Origin: DASYHS01 sp035998295
GTDB lineage: Bacteria > Pseudomonadota > Alphaproteobacteria > Azospirillales > Azospirillaceae
DNA length: 7,991 nucleotides
Assembly (NCBI RefSeq): GCF_035998295.1
Contig: NZ_DASYHS010000089.1
Coordinates: 1 to 7,991, forward strand
Reading direction: 5' to 3'
Translations under genes and position numbers: made by a program
Part shown: piece by piece, positions 5,845-7,991 of the stretch
Layout: every line of letters starts with the position of its first letter
How positions within the stretch are numbered: the stretch's first letter is position 1
Notes under the pieces: generated by a model
Databases searched by the model: none
Told to the model about the DNA's origin: nothing
Seen by the model: the letters and a program-made list of their open reading frames with translations, nothing else

Positions 5845-6366
5845 ATGACCACCATCACGACATTCTCCGCGGACGACGTCGCGGAGCATCTGGGCGAGCT
5901 CGGCGCGCTGCTGCACGCCTGCGTCCGCGACGGGGCCAGCATCGGCTTCGTGCTGCCCCATACGCAGGCCGACGGCGAGGCCTGGTGGGGCGGCAAGGTG
6001 CTGCCGGCGCTGCGCGGCGGGGGCTTGGTGCTCCTGGTCGCGCGGCAGGAAGGACGGATCGTCGGGGCGGTCCAGCTCGACTGCGACACGCCGCCCAACC
6101 AGCCCCACCGCGCGGAGATCCGCAAGCTGCTGGTGCATCCCGACTTCCGCCGCCGGGGCATCGCCAGGGCGCTGATGGCCGGGATCGAACGCGCCGCGGC
6201 CGGCCGGGGGCGGAGCCTGGTGACGCTGGACACGCGCACCGGCGACAAGGCCGAACCGCTCTACGCCTCGCTCGGCTACCGGACCGTGGGGACGATCCCC
6301 GGCTACTGCCTCGACCCGGCCGAGGACCGGCTCGACGCGACGACGATCATGTACAAGCCGCTGTGA
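5845..6366 (+). CDS. GNAT-family N-acetyltransferase
   Basis: A 173-residue cytoplasmic acetyltransferase that moves an acetyl group from acetyl-CoA to an amine. The central acetyl-CoA motif is RKLLVHPDFRRRGIARALM (93-111); RRRGIA (102-107) fits the Q/RxxGxG/A pyrophosphate loop. The segment VGAVQLDCD supplies the preceding beta strand, and LYASLGYRTVGTIPGYCL the C-terminal strand region common in small-molecule GNATs. The substrate is unknown; amino acids, polyamines, antibiotics and protein N-termini are all possible. The ATG lies 6 bases after the regulator stop with only a weak GAGCGGG upstream, so translation is probably coupled to the regulator. XRE-cupin regulators paired with a GNAT gene recur in proteobacteria, which supports a functional pair. 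The gene ends 28 bases from the stop of the convergent sodium channel gene. Confidence 0.92.
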   Translation: MTTITTFSADDVAEHLGELGALLHACVRDGASIGFVLPHTQADGEAWWGGKVLPALRGGGLVLLVARQEGRIVGAVQLDCDTPPNQPHRAEIRKLLVHPDFRRRGIARALMAGIERAAAGRGRSLVTLDTRTGDKAEPLYASLGYRTVGTIPGYCLDPAEDRLDATTIMYKPL

Positions 6367-6394
6367 GGACGCCTGCCCGCGGGGGAGCGCGCCC

Positions 6395-7228
6395 TTACCG
6401 CGTCTTCTCCTCCGGCCGCAGGATCGCGCGCAGTTCCGCCACGTCCCGGCGCAGGCCGCGGATCTCCTCCATCATCAGGTCGCGCTCGCCCTGGGCGGCC
6501 GCTTCGGCCGCGTCGGCGTCGGCCTGGTGTTCGGCCTGCATCGCGTTCACGACGACGGCGATGAACAGGTTCAGCATCGTGAAGGTCGCGACCGCGATGA
6601 AGGGGATGAAGAACAGCCAGGCATAGGGATAGACCTCCATCACCGGGCGCACGATCCCCATCGACCAGCTTTCGAGCGTCATCACCTGGAACAGCGTGTA
6701 GACGCTCTCGGGAAGGCTGCCGAACCAGTCGGGAAACGCCCGGCCGAACAGCATCGTCGCCATCACCCCCGCGACGTAGAAGATCAGCCCGAGCAGCGCC
6801 ACGATCGCCCCCAGCCCGGGGATCGCGCCCAGCAGCCCCTCCACGACCCGGCGCAGCCGCGGCACCGCCGAGATCGAGCGCAGCACGCGCAGGACGCGCA
6901 GCGCGCGCAGCACCGCCAGCGGGCCGGTATCCGGGACCAGCGCCACCGCGACGACGGCGAAGTCGAACACGCTCCAGGGGTCGCGGAAGAAGCGCGGGCC
7001 GTGCGCGACCATGCGCAGCGCGATCTCGACCACGAACACGGCCAGGATCACGCCGTCGACCGCGCGCAGCACCGGCCCGGCCGCCGCCATCACCGCGGGC
7101 GACGTCTCCAGGCCGAGGATCACGGCGTTGATCAGGATCAGGACCAGGATGGTCTTCTGGAACCAGGGCTGCTGGACGAAGCGGCGTACGGCCCCGCGCC
7201 AGTCGGACGGAGATGCGGACGTGGTCAT
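6395..7228 (-). CDS. Bacterial voltage-gated sodium channel (NavAb/NaChBac type)
   Basis: A 277-residue one-domain, six-helix inner-membrane channel that should form a homotetramer. S1 is about residues 26-41. S2 contains E68 and S3 contains W85 and D89. S4 carries four regularly spaced gating arginines (R108, R111, R114, R117) in LRALRVLRVLRS. An S4-S5 linker with PRLRRVV, then S5 (about 137-161), lead to the pore. The selectivity filter TLESWSM (184-190, with E186) is the one I recall for NavAb. The following pore/S6 stretch, GIVRPVMEVYPYAW onward to N228, is also very close to NavAb. The C-terminus has an Ala/Asp-rich neck and a coiled coil (about 250-271: EEIRGLRRDVAELRAIL), typical of the tetramerising tail. 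The residue equivalent to NavAb D219 is N228. The ATG at 7228 gives a normal N-terminus but has no clear Shine-Dalgarno site. Related channels influence motility, pH homeostasis or sodium handling; the role here is unknown. Confidence 0.95.
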   Translation of the reverse strand: MTTSASPSDWRGAVRRFVQQPWFQKTILVLILINAVILGLETSPAVMAAAGPVLRAVDGVILAVFVVEIALRMVAHGPRFFRDPWSVFDFAVVAVALVPDTGPLAVLRALRVLRVLRSISAVPRLRRVVEGLLGAIPGLGAIVALLGLIFYVAGVMATMLFGRAFPDWFGSLPESVYTLFQVMTLESWSMGIVRPVMEVYPYAWLFFIPFIAVATFTMLNLFIAVVVNAMQAEHQADADAAEAAAQGERDLMMEEIRGLRRDVAELRAILRPEEKTR

Positions 7229-7312
7229 GGTCGGCTGCAAGGGGGCACCGGGAGAGAAGGGGTTTCGACCACCGATAGGTAGCACATCCGGACCGTCCTG
7301 GCAGCGTGCTGC

Positions 7313-7348
7313 GGGGCCCGGGGGCCATGCCGGTCCTGCCCCTTTTTT
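7313..7348 (+). terminator. GC-rich hairpin followed by T6 (uncertain terminator)
   Basis: GGGGC (7313-7317) pairs with GCCCC (7338-7342), directly followed by six Ts (7343-7348). CCGG (7318-7321) can pair with CCGG (7330-7333) inside it, leaving a bulge. The form resembles an intrinsic terminator on the plus strand, but no plus-strand gene ends nearby. It could stop read-through from 6366 antisense to the channel gene, or the A/T tract could instead be part of the promoter region of the channel or the lipoprotein gene. Confidence 0.3.
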
Positions 7349-7375
7349 GTCACCGGCGGGTGTGGCCGCCGTCAC
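7349..7375. repeat. Inverted repeat flanked by direct GTCAC repeats
   Basis: CGGCGG (7354-7359) and CCGCCG (7366-7371) form a perfect 6-bp stem with a 6-base loop. GTCAC occurs at 7349-7353 and again at 7371-7375, 22 bp apart or about two helical turns. The element lies between the divergent channel and lipoprotein genes, where regulatory sites are expected. TTGTCA (7347-7352) resembles a -35 box, but no -10 box stands at the right distance. Function is unknown. Confidence 0.3.
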
Positions 7376-7393
7376 AGGGCCGATGGCCGCCTA

Positions 7394-7409
7394 ATCCGAA
7401 AGTGCGGAT
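7394..7409. repeat. Short inverted repeat upstream of the lipoprotein gene
   Basis: ATCCG (7394-7398) and CGGAT (7405-7409) surround a 6-base centre in a less GC-rich patch 28 bases before the lipoprotein start. The preceding TAATCC might serve as a -10 box with GTCACA (7371-7376) upstream, but the spacing of 15 bases is short. Operator, leader hairpin or chance are all possible. Confidence 0.3.
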
Positions 7410-7436
7410 AGAACTTCCACGACACGGAAACCGGCG

Positions 7437-7715
7437 ATGATGACGAGAATGGCTGCGGTGGCGATCCTGGCGGCAAGCCTGCTTTCCGCATGCACGATGA
7501 ACCACGCCGAAAGGCGCGCGGTGACCGGCGGCGCCGTCGGCGCCGGAGCGGGGGCTGCCGGCGGATATCTTTTGGGGTACGATCCCGTGATGTCGGCGGT
7601 CGTGGGCGGGGCGGGAGGCGCCCTGATCGGCGCCGCGACGACCCCGAGCCGCGAGGTCCACCATCACCATCACCACACCCATAAGGGCAAGCGCCAGCGC
7701 CGCGACGACGATTGA
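7437..7715 (+). CDS. Small glycine-zipper lipoprotein with natural polyhistidine tail
   Basis: A 92-residue predicted lipoprotein. The signal peptide MMTRMAAVAILAASLLSAC ends in the lipobox LSAC, with C19 as the lipidated residue. T20 at the +2 position does not retain the protein in the inner membrane, so outer-membrane sorting is likely. Residues about 29-67 (VTGGAVGAGAGAAGGYLLGY, then VVGGAGGALIGAAT) form a glycine-zipper segment like those of the SlyB, Rcc01693 and YMGG families. The tail is unusual: six consecutive histidines (75-80), then T, H82, a basic KGKRQRR stretch and three terminal aspartates. Metal binding is plausible but unproven. ATGs at 7437 and 7440 are adjacent; GGAAA at 7426-7430 serves either. 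The RlpA-like gene follows within 8 bases, suggesting a shared transcript and a cell-envelope role. Confidence 0.82.
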   Translation: MMTRMAAVAILAASLLSACTMNHAERRAVTGGAVGAGAGAAGGYLLGYDPVMSAVVGGAGGALIGAATTPSREVHHHHHHTHKGKRQRRDDD

Positions 7716-7722
7716 ACGGCCG

Positions 7723-7991
7723 GTGCGCCGAGGGCGTCCTGTCCCGGCGGCGCTCGCGGGGGCGCTGCTCCTGCTGCTCGCCGCCTGCGCGTCGCGCCCG
7801 CCGGCCGTGCCGGAGCCAGCACCCGCGCCCCCATCGGCGCCGACCCGCGTGCAGCCGAGCTTCGTGCAGAAGGGGATGGCGTCCTGGTACGGGCCGCGCT
7901 TCCACGGCCGGCTCACCGCCAGCGGCGAAAGGTTCGACCAGGACGACCTGACCGCCGCCCATCGGACGCTGCCCATGGGCACGGTCGCGAC
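7723..7991 (+). CDS. rlpA: RlpA-like septal ring lipoprotein, N-terminal part (gene runs off the right edge)
   Basis: About the first 89 codons are present. A basic start RRGRPVP and a hydrophobic stretch AALAGALLLLL lead to the lipobox LAAC, with C22 as the lipidated residue. A proline/alanine-rich linker (about 26-43) reaches the RlpA double-psi beta-barrel domain. Its diagnostic opening GMASWYGPRFHGRLTASGER (51-70) and then TAAHRTLPMGT match the family closely. RlpA proteins are outer-membrane lipoproteins acting at the division septum; some cleave denuded (peptide-stripped) peptidoglycan. Whether a C-terminal SPOR domain is present lies beyond the edge. The GTG at 7723 is the best start because it begins just before the signal peptide; no ATG and no strong ribosome-binding site are available, so coupling to the upstream lipoprotein gene (8-base gap from its stop) is likely. 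The alternative upstream codon ATT at 7711 is unlikely. Confidence 0.85.
   Translation, partial: MRRGRPVPAALAGALLLLLAACASRPPAVPEPAPAPPSAPTRVQPSFVQKGMASWYGPRFHGRLTASGERFDQDDLTAAHRTLPMGTVA

Noticed and set aside
4597..6138. Long minus-strand open frame across the monooxygenase, regulator and acetyltransferase genes
   Set aside because: It spans three recognised plus-strand genes, including their intergenic control region, and its product shows no domain.
7659..7682. His6 run as a cloning-vector tag
   Set aside because: It lies in frame inside a native GC-rich gene, continues into Thr-His and a charged tail before the stop, and no vector sequence flanks it.
7712..7951. Plus-strand open frame starting with TTG at 7712
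   Set aside because: Arg/Ser/Pro-rich shadow frame; the overlapping frame from 7723 has a signal peptide, lipobox and clear RlpA motifs.

Overview
This is a gene-dense, GC-rich chromosomal window with nine protein-coding genes, two of them cut by the window edges. It shows no RNA genes, insertion sequences or CRISPR array. Base composition, the transmembrane chemoreceptor, the NavAb-type sodium channel and the RlpA-like lipoprotein fit a high-GC alphaproteobacterium, perhaps of the Rhodospirillales. That placement is an inference from style of genes, not from a marker gene.

Layout. At the left edge, the start of an alpha/beta hydrolase gene (minus strand, 1-227) is divergent from a full-length methyl-accepting chemotaxis protein (508-2598, plus); the space between them contains a conspicuous AT-rich island. 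A strong hairpin (2624-2652) separates the chemoreceptor from the convergent LysE/RhtB-type exporter gene (2661-3296, minus). Upstream of the exporter on the same strand lies a TetR-family regulator (3389-3949). It is divergent from a class A FAD monooxygenase (4058-5233, plus). The monooxygenase is followed by an XRE-cupin regulator (5266-5838) and a GNAT acetyltransferase (5845-6366). Convergent to these is a one-domain voltage-gated sodium channel of the NavAb/NaChBac type (6395-7228, minus). At the right edge are a small glycine-zipper lipoprotein with a natural His6 run (7437-7715) and the start of an RlpA-like lipoprotein (7723 onward).

The most informative DNA is regulatory. (1) The tetR/monooxygenase gap holds two overlapping, opposed sigma70-like promoters and three copies of one 16-bp dyad built on CCAACA-N2-TGTTGG. 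This predicts TetR repression of both the monooxygenase and itself, with the exporter probably co-transcribed with tetR. (2) The XRE-cupin gene appears to have its own promoter whose TTGACA -35 box contains the monooxygenase stop codon. Its -10 box places the transcription start at or next to the ATG, and a 27-bp dyad covers the spacer, -10 and start codon. This suggests a leaderless, autoregulated regulator-acetyltransferase operon.

I see no clearly new multi-gene system. The best leads are these two regulatory arrangements, the sodium channel (including an Asp-to-Asn change at the inner end of S6) and the polyhistidine lipoprotein.
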